This document shows positions 35,719 through 47,064 of a DNA stretch of 64,000 bases, one piece after another (position 1 is the stretch's first letter; each line of letters begins with the position of its first letter). This DNA comes from Filosporella fistucella. Its lineage: Eukaryota; Ascomycota; Leotiomycetes; Helotiales. The stretch is taken from the NCBI GenBank assembly GCA_030077755.1, contig JAQJZZ010000002.1, forward strand, positions 1,736,001-1,800,000, in the 5' to 3' direction. Both the position numbers and the translations under genes were made by a program. The notes below the pieces were generated by a model, which had not been told where the DNA came from, made no database searches, and saw only the letters and a program-made list of their open reading frames with translations.

Positions 35719-37027
35719 GATTGCTGCTTCTCAGGCGGATTGTGTAGAGATTGGGAAGAGAATAGTCGTCGTTATTCGTTGAGAAGAGTGATTCCGGTAT
35801 TGTGATATGAAGACGCCAACGAGAGGGCCAGGCAGAATTAATAGTGCGAACCTGCGGATCTCTCACCCAAGGAGGGCTCAAAACGTTGTCTTCGTCGGGT
35901 TAAGAAAGAGCGTGGGAAGGAAAGAGCGCTTGAGGACCAGGCGGGCGCCATACACCCATTCTGCAAAAAATATTCACCACAATGTATACGACCACCCAAA
36001 AAGCGGCGTCAGAAAAAGACTGAAGATGAAGGCAATATTTTACACAAAGAAGTGTGAAGTACAACTATCGTCGAGCAATCTCAACGTCAGCAGCTGATGC
36101 GCTGGCATCAACAACATCTGTCCAATTACTTTAACAGTATGGAGAATGGCCGCGAAGATCCACAACAGCGACGTCAACACATCAACATCTTAAAGAATTG
36201 AATCTTGAGACTGCTCAAAATCAAGCAGCTTTTTGGTTGCAAATCAACCCCTGCGAGGGACGGAAGGGACAGAGGATTCGATTGAAATTTGATTCAGAGG
36301 CACCACCACCGACTCCAGCTCCGCACCTAATGTCAGGGACTTCCTTGAGCTCTCCGAATAATTTGATACCGAATTGCGGAACGGCTGAGCTACAATGTTT
36401 GGTGGAATGGGCACATGGTCGTGAGGATATCGAGGTCTCAATTTAGAAAGTTGCTCAAGGTAACAATTTCAGCACTGAATTCCAGTGTACGACTAGCAGA
36501 TGACCTATGGAACTTCGGAACCACGTCCAGTAACCGTCTAAGTACTCGCAAATATCAGAAGGGTGTTTGCAACAAGAGTTACTAGGCTGCAATGCCAGTA
36601 ATGTCATGGATGGGGCCGACCAGCGATATTCAACGGAGCCTATGCTCGCCTGCAAACATATCTCGGAGAAGGCCTGAAATGATGGTCAGCAGGATTCGGT
36701 GGTCGAATAATTGTACATTCACTTGGATTCAGAAAATAATATATCTGAATGGAGGGGCAAGTATCTGTTAGGGAGAAGAAACCTCGACGAAGGACGTCAA
36801 GATATCAATGACTAAGCATATCCAAGTCCTCATTTTGCCCCTGAAATGTGGAACTGATAAGGGACGATGATCGGCGATAGCGAATTTACCCCTCTCGAGT
36901 CCCCATCTTCGTGCAATTAGCATCCAGCAAAGGATATTTACTTCCTTTCCGGATTCGAAATGGGGATCAAAACTACATCCCCTTCGGTTTACCTCCATTC
37001 TCCATACATACTCGCCATATTTCAAAT
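35719..37027. other. intergenic region between divergent genes
   Basis: This is the promoter space for the membrane protein (minus) and the isochorismatase-family gene (plus). No further gene is supported. Confidence 0.5.
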
Positions 37028-38197
37028 ATGACGACCTCGAAAATCTCCTTTGGTCCTCCTCACCATGAATGGCACTTTGACCCCTCCACCAAAACCTACG
37101 ATCTCTCCGGTACCTCAAAGAAGAAAGCCACGATTTCTACTACTCAAGGAGTAAAAGACACATCAATCACTATAGCACCTGAAAATACAGCACTAGTTAT
37201 AGTGGACATGCAGAATTTCTTCCTGGACGAGAAATGCATGAATCACCCAAATGGGTTGAAAGCAGTGGAACCGACCATCAAAGTGATTCAGAAATGTAGA
37301 GAGGCCGGGATCCAGGTATTGCTATTTGCTCAACCTCAAATCTTGATGTTTGAAATAGAAGCTCGAAAATTGACAAGGGAACCAGGTTATATGGCTCAAT
37401 TGGGGTCTCACAGATAACGATCTCTCGGTGCTCCCCGCTTCTGTGCAGAGAGGGTTTTTGTAGGCTTTCCCATTCCTTGCTTTTCCTCTTACTCAAGTCG
37501 AAGTCAGCTTCTACACACCGATACTTGTCTCATCAACAGGCCGCCAGTTAACACATCCAATCCAGGAAAAACATCATTAATTCCACTCAAGGGCCATACA
37601 CAGGTCTAGGTAGTGATCTAGGCTCCGGGAAAGGAAAAGTCCTCTGTGCTGGTTCATGGAACGCAGATATATATCCCGCTCTCAAATCTCAAGTGCAGGA
37701 CTCCGATCTCCATTGTCCCAAGAATCGCATGAGCGGGATGTGGAACGCGGAGCAACCATTATGGAAAACTCTAATTCGCGAAAGTAAAGATACGATCTTA
37801 TTTACAGGTGTAAATACAGATCAGTGTGTTCTAGGCGCCTTGACGGATGCATATAATGCGGGCTGGAACTGTGTGTTAGTAGATGATTGCTGTGGAACTA
37901 CAACAGTGGGAGGAAGGGAAGTGTGTTTGCATAATATCGCTGTAAGTGTCTGGTTAACTATTCATATTCCTGATGTGGAAGGAGATTTGTTTCACGTGCT
38001 ACATCTGGGTTGTCTTGAAGTTCCAATTATCTTCTCACTAACTGCATACTTTTCCTATCCAACATCCGATCGAGCCCCAAGCTTTCTTATCTCGGGCAAT
38101 TATCTTCAATCGGCACAGAAAAACATGGCTGACAATGCAGTCATCGTACGGTTTCGTGACCGATAGCGCGAGCCTCGTCGGCAGCAAAGTGGGGTAG
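37028..38197 (+). CDS. isochorismatase-family cysteine hydrolase
   Basis: Four exons, 37028-37315, 37386-37459, 37566-37941 and 38141-38197, give 264 aa. The family needs Asp, Lys and Cys. The Asp lies in ALVIVDMQNFFLDE and the Cys in TGVNTDQCVLGALTDAYNAGW. The Lys is expected near GKVLCAGSWNADIYPALKSQ. Exon 2 encodes VIWLNWGLTDNDLSVLPA, restored only when intron 1 is removed. Donor 2 is GTAGGC, a weaker site. The last intron (199 nt) ends at a CTGACAATGCAG acceptor and joins HNIA to SSYGFVTDSASLVG, the family's usual C-terminus; other acceptors there give the wrong frame. The physiological substrate is unknown: members include isochorismatases, nicotinamidases and ureidoacrylate hydrolases. 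No signal peptide is visible, so it is probably cytosolic. Confidence 0.85.
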
Positions 38198-38599
38198 TCC
38201 GTCTGGGGATACGAGAATTGGCTCGTTCAGAAGGTAGAATATTTGTATCTATCTCGTACGTGCAGGTCTCGTGGACGCTTTTTCTATTCTATTACTACCT
38301 ATGCTCCCATAATCCATCACATCATCATCGCCTGGGCCGAAGCGCCCGCATGTTTACTCAGTTCATTCATATGAACATGATATCCGTTTCTCCCATTTCC
38401 TTCATCCTGCTTATCTATCCTCCGAGTCTGGTTCTCAAATGAATACCCTTCTATGTCCTGTTTGTCCCGTCGTTGATTGTATGCATCGTTGTGCCTTTCG
38501 TCACATCCCCAAAACTCCATAAAAATGCTTGTCCGTAGCTCCCAAAAACGCCGTGAAATGCCCGATTGTTTTGCGCCCGCAGTAAGATTCTCATTTTGA
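38198..38599. other. intergenic region between convergent genes
   Basis: This is 3' space of the isochorismatase gene (plus) and the small secreted protein (minus). Nothing else is recognised. Confidence 0.5.
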
Positions 38600-38837
38600 T
38601 CATGCCCCTTGTACATTCACTAGGCCGACGCATCTTCCGTAGCTGCAACAGGCGCTGGGATCGAGGTCTCCGCGTAGAACAGCATCTCGTACTTTCTGTT
38701 CATTTGTTAGTGTTGTAGATGTGATGGTAGAAGAGAGAACTTACATCAGGACATATGACGGGTGTCGCTGAGACGATGGAGAATGTGCTGAGCAGAGCCA
38801 CTGAGAGGGCGAGAATGCTTGGTGTAGAGAATTGCAT
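38600..38837 (-). CDS. small secreted Cys-containing protein, effector-like (62 aa)
   Basis: Two exons, 38837-38745 and 38695-38600, are joined in phase 0. The donor is GTAAGT, the branch region AACACTAACAAATG and the acceptor AACAG, all excellent. The protein begins MQFSTPSILALSVALLS, then STFSIVSA, a clear signal peptide. The mature part of about 38 residues is TPVICPDKVRDAVLRGDLD followed by PSACCSYGRCVGLVNVQGA. It holds four cysteines (one, a CC pair, one), an even number compatible with two disulfides. A possible TATA sequence (CATATAGA on the minus strand near 39150) precedes a purine/pyrimidine-biased leader. Small size, signal peptide and Cys pattern match candidate effectors or secreted antimicrobial-type proteins. 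I recognise no specific family. Confidence 0.7.
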
Positions 38838-40268
38838 TGTAGAATCCGCTCCGGTCTGTTGAGTATGTGTGTGTCTGCAGACAAGAGGGTAGGTAGGTAG
38901 AAAGCCGCTGATGTACGAACACTAAATTTCTGTCTTATGCTCCTCTCCCAAATGCCTCGATATTGCTTTTCGTCAAACAGAAAAAGTAATTCCTGTTTCG
39001 TAATTTGCCAGACAGCGAGAGTATGTCGTTGGTTCTTTCCTTGCAAGCGAGTGTTTTGTTCAGATGATGACGATGAACAATGATACGGATGATATGAGAT
39101 GAGATGAGATGGAATGAGAGATAACAGCGGACCTCACGGACTTCTAAAGTCTATATGTACTGCATCGGGCTTTGCAACCAGCCACCAAAACACATCACAC
39201 ATAGCGCATGCATGAGGCCAGTGGTGTTGAAAGGTACCTACAATTGCAAGTGCGTACTAATCGCTCGGCATCGTAATGTCTCAAGATTCTCGTACAAATA
39301 CATACGAAAATGGCAAGCGAATGGAAACGAATAGACAAGAGTATGGAGGACTCCATACTTACGAGGCGATTTGATTTGACCTGATTACGGGATCGGTTGG
39401 TCAACACGAGGTGGTTGTGATGTGTGTGGTGGTTTCCATGGGACAAACCGAGTCGACGGAGAGGAACGACACAAGAAGGCCAGAAGGCCCGGTGCTGACG
39501 CTTGAAACAGCCAGCGAAGGATTAGACTGGTTGTAGTTAGTCTGTTTGGGTGGAGGCTGGGAGGAGGCAAAGGACTGGTTGGATTGGGTGGTTGGTGAGC
39601 CACAGTTGGAAGTGGGGTGCTGGGACTAAGAATAGAAGTGGCTGTGCGCTAAACCACGAGGTGACAAGGTGAGAAAGTAGACTTTTCTTTACCTACTTCG
39701 GAGGTTGGAGGCTCGTACGGAGAATTCCTAGCACGTTCACATTCACGTTGTTCGTGATGGCGAGAAATGCGACGTGACATCCGTACGGCTGTGACGTATA
39801 GTGTATTTTTGGTAGTCCCGAGTATTCGGGCTGGCTGGGGCATTTTCGGAGCCTCTAACTCTTGAAGGGTTTTTGCCTTGGTCAGCATTGGCTCTTTAAT
39901 GTTGCGCAACTGATTCCTTTCTGGTGCTTATTGCCAGCTTTCAGGACGTCTCATGAGTGGTGAGATGGCGTGTTTGAAATTTGTCATTCTGAACGGTTTC
40001 TTTGGTGCAGATCTGCTGCGAAGTTGCGGCGGACTTTAGGCTATGCACGATTAGGGCGAGAAATGTGCTTGTATCACAGAAGCTTTGATATTGGGATAGG
40101 CGCCTGAATCGTCACTTTCCAAATTCTAGAATGCTACCGGTATGTCTTGAAGTCAATTATACACTTGGAACTAGGTATCTTGAGTTTGAAAATCCCTTGT
40201 CGCATTTTCAACGCCACGGCCGCAGCCCAATTCTCTCTTAGAAGGCTGGGTCTCCACGCCGTAGGTTC
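38838..40268. other. intergenic region between divergent genes
   Basis: GATGA/GAGAT-type short repeats lie near 39090-39115. A minus frame at 39649-39909 has some coding character but no domain or consistent exon structure, and I do not call it. Confidence 0.4.
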
Positions 40269-41162
40269 ATGACAACATGTGCCACGAAAGTGACAATGGC
40301 CACATTTAACTCTCCTGATCCTCGTGTTAATGGAAGGATTTTGACATATGATCCTGAAGCCATCAAAAGAGCGCTATCAACATACTACAGAGCCTTGGGT
40401 AGACTTCCATACATCGAAGCATCCGACATCATATACGCCCCAGAAAGTGGCTGGCCAAACATCACAGCTTCGAATTTTGAACCACTAAGAAAGAACGAGG
40501 TTGTAATTGATCTACTTAAACATTTGCCATATCTACGCAATCCCGGCAAGGAAAAGGGCTACGCAATTTCCTTCGGCACTTTTCCCATTGACTACTCAGC
40601 GGCGCCATTCATAAACCCGCTAGACGTTGATAAGGCAAGATCTCTGAGTCCAGATGTCTATTGGGAGGAGGAGAGGATCAAAAGCTGGGTCATGCCACTG
40701 ACTATGAGTGAGGATAATGTATGGGGTAGCTGGTGGTTGCTTGATACTACAGATGGTACCTTCTCTTTCAAATCATATCATCTATATAATGCAGCACTAA
40801 CTATGTCAACAGGCACTGTAACAGACTGGGCACACAACGACACCATGGAACCCGATGCAGACTACGCACCCGGAGATCCACGTGCATGGCGCAATACCTG
40901 CGGTGAGACCCGGCTCCTCGAAGATCTCCTAACTGAATGGATAATCAAATTTGAGAGTCTTCACTGGATTGCATTTACAGATCCGACTGGAAGAGAGAAA
41001 GTATGGAATGATGAGGATATAGTCAGGGATCATGATACCGAGCAGTGTGAGCAGTTGCAGAAGATTATTAGGGATCATGGGTGGCCGAGTGGCTTTAGGA
41101 GAGGGGAGTGTAAGGAGGCGTTGACAGCGTGGAATGAGGCACATCAGGATGATCCTTATTAA
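40269..41162 (+). CDS. hypothetical protein, single exon (297 aa)
   Basis: An uninterrupted frame of 297 codons with even amino-acid composition and many acidic and aromatic residues, for example SEDNVWGSWWLLDTTDG and WIIKFESLHWIAFTDP. There is no signal peptide, no membrane helix and no known domain. The first ATG gives MTTCATKVT, and a second in-frame ATG nine codons later (40296) has a comparable context. Its length and composition make chance unlikely. Such unnamed Trp-rich proteins of roughly 300 aa are common in fungal genomes. The function is unknown. Confidence 0.7.
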   Translation: MTTCATKVTMATFNSPDPRVNGRILTYDPEAIKRALSTYYRALGRLPYIEASDIIYAPESGWPNITASNFEPLRKNEVVIDLLKHLPYLRNPGKEKGYAISFGTFPIDYSAAPFINPLDVDKARSLSPDVYWEEERIKSWVMPLTMSEDNVWGSWWLLDTTDGTFSFKSYHLYNAALTMSTGTVTDWAHNDTMEPDADYAPGDPRAWRNTCGETRLLEDLLTEWIIKFESLHWIAFTDPTGREKVWNDEDIVRDHDTEQCEQLQKIIRDHGWPSGFRRGECKEALTAWNEAHQDDPY

Positions 41163-42067
41163 ACATTAAGGTGAAGGGGTTGTGTATAGGGCGGCTCTTC
41201 CTCGGGGTCCTGATGGATACCCGAACGCAAAGTTGGCAAGCACACATCTCTATTTGATGCCCCGAATTTGGAAATTTGTTATTGGATGCTCGAACCACCC
41301 AAGCCCCACAAACTTTTCCTTTCATCCACAATCATGTTATTTTGCGCTCGATCAAGTGAAGAACGGCGTTATTATCTTGGGTTTTTGCGAATGATTGGTT
41401 TCATCGTATGGTTTGCCTGCAGCCAAAGCTCTCCGTTTGTTTGCTTCATGTCAGCTCTTGCAAGCCACCCCAAGGGGAGCATCTAGTTTGTTTGTATCTC
41501 AGAAGTAAAAGAATACTGTCATCTTCTCTATCTCTATTATATACCCAGACAAGATCTCAGTTTTTGTTACTTCGCAGCTGCTTTTTCTCATACTTATTCC
41601 GGAGCTTTTTTTTTATCTCTCTAGAACCGACCTTGATATTCATTTTCTATGTCGAAGGACTTTACTCAAACTCTTGATAGAGTATTAGGATACTCTTGCA
41701 TCTCGTTGAAACGCGCCATTCAATATTGACCGAAGCCCGCCTTCTGCATCACCTTCTACCAGTCTGATAGTTCTCCTCAAAGACTCTTTTGAGATAAAAG
41801 TGCATGACTAGTTTCAATATCACGGGAGACTACATTCAAGCTGGAGATATCGTCCGATTACTATATCTCTCCTCTCACCTCGATGTGGGGGTTTGGATGG
41901 TTGGGAGGTATAAGATGTGGTCTCTTTCCCTTCTTTTTTACTACTTCAATCAGCAGGCTTCAAACAACCCTCAGACACCCCCTTCACATTCAGAGCTCTC
42001 TCAAAGACTCAAGCTCGAGAATCCAACCCTTTTGAGTACTTCTCAGCTTTCGAGCTCCTTCGAAATA
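41163..42067. other. intergenic region and leader of the SMP-like gene
   Basis: The last 500 nt are pyrimidine-rich on the plus strand, consistent with a long 5' leader. No other gene is supported. Confidence 0.5.
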
Positions 42068-42367
42068 ATGCCCGAACAGCAGATGTCTAAAGCTGATTCC
42101 TCACGAATCCAGTCTACTCAGGTAAATTCCTCCTCTGTAATATTCTCCCATATCCCCCTCTTTTACCTAAGAACGCTTCTAACACATCTCAAGGCACAAA
42201 CTGGGAGTAACGTGTCTTCCTCGGGATTCGCTGCTCGTGCACAGGCTGCTGGTGACAGGAATTCGCATACTGTCTCCAATAACAATGGATATGGTAGCTA
42301 TGGGTATGGTGGTACTGGGGCTCGTGGTATGAGTTACGGACAGGCTGGTGGGAGTGGGAAGAAGTAG
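42068..42367 (+). CDS. small seed-maturation-protein-like (SMP/LEA-type) protein (75 aa)
   Basis: Two exons, 42068-42121 and 42194-42367, are joined in phase 0 through a CAG/GTAAAT donor and a CTAACACATCTCAAG acceptor. Exon 1 gives MPEQQMSKADSSRIQSTQ; exon 2 continues AQTGSNVSSSGFAARAQAAG and then DRNSHTV, ending in a Gly/Tyr/Ser-rich tail. The pattern of a short ADASRIQSTQ-like helix, then SSGGFAARAQSAGDRN-like residues, is the fungal SMP-type family, whose plant relatives are late-embryogenesis-abundant proteins linked to desiccation tolerance. The open frame extends 88 codons upstream, but that part is pyrimidine-rich leader, and the family start is the ATG at 42068. It is predicted to be hydrophilic and cytosolic. 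A stress-protective role is inferred only from the family. Confidence 0.75.
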   Translation: MPEQQMSKADSSRIQSTQVNSSSVIFSHIPLFYLRTLLTHLKAQTGSNVSSSGFAARAQAAGDRNSHTVSNNNGYGSYGYGGTGARGMSYGQAGGSGKK

Positions 42368-43257
42368 ACGATTGTGGGTCGTGTGTTGTGTGAGAGGGAA
42401 TATATGCACGGTTGAAGGGTGGTGGGATGATTCAGGGGAGGAGGGTTGGATGTGATGGGTAGTTAGCCGGTGATCGTCTGCGATAGGTTGTGGGCTGGAC
42501 TGTAGGCTGGAACCAACTTTATACACTCTTTTGATGGATATGGATATATGAAATGGAAAACCCAGTGGCCACCGAAATTATTGAAATTCTTGGCATGAGA
42601 GGTTTTGAGAGACACATGTCACGGCTTAAAAGAGGTCTGTAAATCCAGCATGCCTCAAAGTTCTCACCTCACCCCCAGTTCTGGAGATAAAATCTCAATC
42701 GAATCTGAAAAAATGATTGGCATTTTAAATTAGCTCATCCGGATTTTGGAGATCAGAGCTGTAAGTAGTTATACACATACAGAAAGAGACAAAACTCTCA
42801 ATCCAAATCCAAAATAACAAAAACTCCGCCGCTCCCTTCAAAATGGCAACGACCTGAAAAATCCAAATAGGATATTTTACAGATCCATCAGCCGCGTAGA
42901 ACCCGAGCTCGCCCATTTCTGGAGAAGTCGGATTCAAGACCACCACACCATGTAGCACTGTAGCACATGGCTGGTGGTGATGGGTAGTTACTTATTTGGG
43001 TATATGATAGTAGAGTTGGTGGGTTTGATGCTAGCCTTGCCTGAGGGAAACCTTTCGAAGGAGGTCGGTCAATTCATAATAGATGAAGAGAAGAGGAAAA
43101 TAGATCGCAGTAAGTGTTTTTTATTGCAACTCAACGCAAATTATTTTCACCCATCCTCTATTTTTGCATTTTATTTGTCCTCTCAAACCCCATCCTTCAT
43201 CGCCGAAATCTTCTCCCCCTACAACTTCTCTCCCTTCACCACTCTCTTCCCACCCAG
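42368..43257. other. intergenic region between convergent genes
   Basis: A minus frame at 42725-42958 (77 codons, one hydrophobic stretch) is visible but unsupported. Nothing else is recognised. Confidence 0.45.
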
Positions 43258-43755
43258 TCATGCCAATGCCACACACTCAATCTCAACCGGCACCCCCTTA
43301 GGCAATTGATAAACTGCAACACAGCTTCTGGCTGGCTTATGCGTAAACCACTTCTCATAAACGCCATTCATCTCCGCGAAATTATCCATGCTAGTCAGAA
43401 ACACATTGACCTTGACCACTTTACTGAGAGAGGAACCAGCGGCTTCGAGAACGGCGGAGAGGTTCTTGATGCAGAGTTCTGTCATGGCGGAGATGGAGGA
43501 GGAAGGGAGGGTGAGGATCTCGCCGGAAGAGGTGCAGGGGATTTGGCCAGAGCAGTAGATTGTGCTGGAGGTGGCGATGGCTTGGGAGTAGGGTCCTGCT
43601 GCTTGAGGGATGTCAGTCTGGGGTTTTAAAATAAGAGGGAAAATTTGAGTCCAATTGAATTGAGCTCAATGGTGCGAGCAGGTTAATTGTTCGGTGAGAA
43701 GGGGAAACTTACGAGGAGCTGCATCCTTGGTATAAACTGGTTTGAAGTCTGCCAT
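43258..43755 (-). CDS. RidA/YjgF/Hmf1-family reactive imine deaminase
   Basis: Hydrolyses reactive 2-aminoacrylate and related enamines/imines produced by PLP enzymes. Two exons, 43755-43713 and 43601-43258, give 128 aa, exactly the family length. Exon 1 encodes MADFKPVYTKDAAP. Exon 2 supplies AGPYSQAI, YCSGQIPC, NLSAVLEAAGSSLSKVVKVN and KPARSCVAVYQLPKGVPVEIE, where the Arg in PARS is the substrate-carboxylate binding residue. The acceptor is a run of AAGCAGCAG after a CTGAC branch point. Choosing the first (AAG) gives APPAGPYSQ, the best family match; the next gives one residue less. There is no evident mitochondrial presequence, so it is more Hmf1-like than Mmf1-like. Confidence 0.9.
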
Positions 43756-44452
43756 TGTGGTATCTTTCTCTCTTCTCTATCTGTAAGATTTCAAATAAAT
43801 TGCGATTGTAGGGAAAGAAATCGAGTTTTGTAATTGAGAAGATTGAATTCAGCGAGGTGAGCTCAAAGTAAGGTGGGGTAATTTGTTTGGAGGGGTAAAC
43901 TTCTCGGGTGCTGACTAAGGTGAGGTTTTGAAGCGTGGGTTTTAGTCGAGCTTCTTCAACGACATCTCATACTCTGCTACCTCCAGTTCTCGACCACCAC
44001 AACGCCGATTTACATTCTGACACCTGGAACTACCTCGTAAGCCGATATGATGGCGGAGTACCCGGTCGGAGCATGTTTATATGCTCTGTGTGGCCAGATG
44101 TATGAGTGCGGCCGCCTATAGTACTGAAATTTGGCGAGCCTGCCTGGACTGAGAGTCATTACTGAGTCAACAAACCCAAAAACTTCAGCTTTCAGAGGAG
44201 ATTAAGCACAGTTGTATTCCTGCATATGGATACAATGCTCTATGCATGCTACTTTCATACCACTTCGATCATCAAATACGGAACTAGCCTCTATTGCAGC
44301 CGACTAGACAAAGTTACCTATCCAGTGGTCCCCAGACGCCAAACCCCACAAGTAATACAACCCACAACTCCAACACTCCTCAACTCCGGCATAGCAGTTC
44401 TCAATTCCATTTGAATCATCAAAACTTTTGCGATAGTCAACAAAGAAATCGT
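43756..44452. other. intergenic region, nothing recognised
   Basis: This holds the promoter of the RidA gene and the 3' flank of the next minus-strand gene. Confidence 0.5.
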
Positions 44453-45304
44453 CTACTCCCATCGGTCTCTTCTCCCCTGCATATACGCCTTTGCTTGTTC
44501 CACTATCAGAGTCAGCTTGGTCACATCCAGGATGAAAAAGCTTACGCTGGCTGGCTATTTTGGACATTCCATTTCGATGCCCATCCCTGCATTCCACGCA
44601 TGAGCAAAATTGGCCATCATGATATTCTGGCTGGCCTGTGAATGTCAGGACTTGGATAAGAACGATTCCCGGAAATACCTACTATGCCTTTGTCTTTTGT
44701 GCTCAATAGGCCGGTCTTGAACATTTTTCCTGCACGGGGGACAGCCACAGAACTCCATGTCGCCTTCAAAATCTGGCAAATCTGGAGTGGGAAGCCGAGC
44801 TGGCCTAGGAGTTGGTGGGGGACCTTGGCTTTCCTGGAAAGATGTGGCCTGTCTTCTTCGCATTGGTGGGTCTGGAGCTGGTGGAGGAACACGATTTATC
44901 TTGACTTCTCGTCCTGGACTGCTAGATTGATCACGATGTCGAGATTCTCTCCGGACTCCATGATTTGGTGATTGAGCTTGATGCACAACAACTGGTGGCA
45001 GCGATGATTTTCTACCAGGTGACTTCCGAGCCTTGACTGGGATTTCACGCTTTGTTTGAATTCCCAAAGGCACCCCAAAAGCTCTGGCGACATCGACTTT
45101 CACTGAAGTGTTGGCCACGTGTGTTAAATTTGAAGAGGCAAGTGGAGTTCGTGACGAGGATTCTCCTTTTCCTGTCCGGGATTTCATTTTGTGTTCGTTA
45201 TCGATGACGTTTGTGTCCCAATGCACGACTTTTTTCTGATTGGTGTCGACCTTTTTCAAAGCAGGTCTTTGGATAAATCGGACAGTACGGTCACCAGCTT
45301 CCAT
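44453..45304 (-). CDS. uncharacterised protein with paired CxCxxC motifs (253 aa)
   Basis: Three exons, 45304-44683, 44635-44546 and 44502-44453. All junctions are in phase 1, with donors GTAGGT and GTAAGC and acceptors TTCACAG and CTGATAG. The N-terminal two thirds is basic and disordered with many Ser/Pro (RKSPGRKSSLPPVVVHQ, RVPPPAPDPPMRRR). Two similar clusters follow: MEFCGCPPCRKN at the end of exon 1 and GQFCSCVECRDG in exon 2, each a CxCxxC pattern suited to binding a metal such as zinc. The C-terminus is a short charged helix (LEQAKAYMQGRRDRWE). Both clusters sit next to an aromatic and an acidic residue, suggesting one folded metal site or an internal duplication. The family is unknown. 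Confidence 0.65.
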
Positions 45305-47064
45305 GGTATGTTTTGGTTCAAGTTGATCTCAAGCTCATGGACAAATGACCGTGCCGATGAGTCGCTCACTCTGAGTGCTGCTCCAGTGTAAATACCTTCA
45401 GGGTGGTGAGGCTACAAGTGTAAAGCCAGGTGTGGGGTTGAGCGAAAATTTATTTGAGCAAAGTTGTGTTTTCAAACGTCTGATATCAGAACCAAAGGTT
45501 GATGGGATGGAAGATCAGAGGATTGATGTCGATGAGATGGAATGGTACGATGAGTTGCTGATGACGGGGAATGGAAGGTGGGTGCCTTGGCGAGTTGGGC
45601 TCACACAGAAGCAAGCGATAAGCTGAATCGAGGGTACCGGATCTGGCTCAGGTGTGGAAGTCCTCACAGGGGTCTGATGAAATTGGAATCAATCAGGATA
45701 TTTTTGATGATGATTGTTACGAACAGACAGATAGATGAACGGTATGTGAAAGAGTGTGGAAGAAAGATGGTGTGGAAGGGGGAGTCGCGGGTTTTATGGT
45801 GAGGAGCCCGAGTGCTAGCCAATCAGCGTCCAGAAAATCCCTACGGCACTGCATATCCCCCTTCCAAAGGAGCTTAGCGACTTCCGACTACACCTTCCAC
45901 CCGATGGAGACAATTGCCTGCTTATTTCATCCGAAAGACCATGCCATCAGTTCACTGGCATCTGGGGCATCTTTCACCAAGTCGTCTGCTCATTCTGATA
46001 TGGTCCGTGCACCCTCCGAGCAGAAAGTTCTTCAAGACTGGGCCAGCAGCTGAGCAGTTGCTCTTGCTTCGACTCTAGGGCGAGCGTCATCTATTCCATC
46101 CATTTTTCGTCCCATTGTTACGCCCAGTGGTGTTTCTGAGGTAATGCATGCAATCAAAAATTGTTGCATCGAAGTGGTCATTGATTTCCACTTAGGAGTT
46201 GACGTCGAGGGTATTCCCAGCCTTGCCCGTCCTTACATGGCTTATCAATCCTGCGAGGGCCTGTGCAAGCAATAAATCCTAATTATATGCTCTCAAGCGT
46301 TGATTTCTGAGTTCCACGTCTCTATTCTGGTCTTGTTTCTACTATCATCTGAGGCTGATATTGGTTGTCAGCTCCCATGTCGTCTGAGTTTTGCCTCCGC
46401 TCAACCTTACTGGGGAGGATTTTTCCTCGCAGTGAGCCATACCAAATGCAATCGGTCTGTATCAGACCTCGTTTTCTCTTCTTCTTCTGTTCATAATACA
46501 TCGTTGACCTGGCAAGGGGCAGCTGGACATGAAGTGTGGTTGTGATTACCTAAGCACTTGTAGCTGGCAACGAATCCGGGAGGATGAGTCAGCATACCTT
46601 GGCAATCATTAGGTCTTGCTCCCACTCCCACATCTCCATACATCTCCTAGAAGCCTGGCACACTTTGTATTAAGCTCTTAAAATTATGTGCCGAATCAAG
46701 AAACCGCTGCATACCCAATTAACTTCCAAAATATATAGCATATAAAGTATGTATCGCAGTCACAAGTAATTCAGAGGTACTTGTATGTCCCTAGATTATT
46801 CTAGATCGCAGACCAATGTCAAGTGCCGAAGTCGCTATGTTTGGCTTAGCACCTTGAAGGACCTTGGGAAGACACAGTCAAAAGGGTAATGGAGCGTCAG
46901 TCATTCGTACCAATTCTCGTGAGTAAGTAAAAAAAACCCCTGGCCCGGAAACAAAAATCTGAATCCAATTTTCTTGCTAGCCAATTCTGCTTTTCTCTTT
47001 AGTTGAGTGTTTGATGGCATTTCCCTTTCATTCCACCTAAATGAAATAACCTTAATGCCAACGC
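45305..47064. other. intergenic region, no supported gene
   Basis: Plus frames at 45754-46053 and 46300-46545 are open but have no domain, and the latter lacks an ATG. Nothing is called. Confidence 0.45.

Noticed and set aside
42725..42958. 77-codon minus frame with one hydrophobic segment
   Set aside because: Its start is not an ATG in good context and nothing upstream joins to it.
45754..46545. Successive plus frames of about 80-100 codons
   Set aside because: No domain; the second frame begins with TTG and a stop separates the two.
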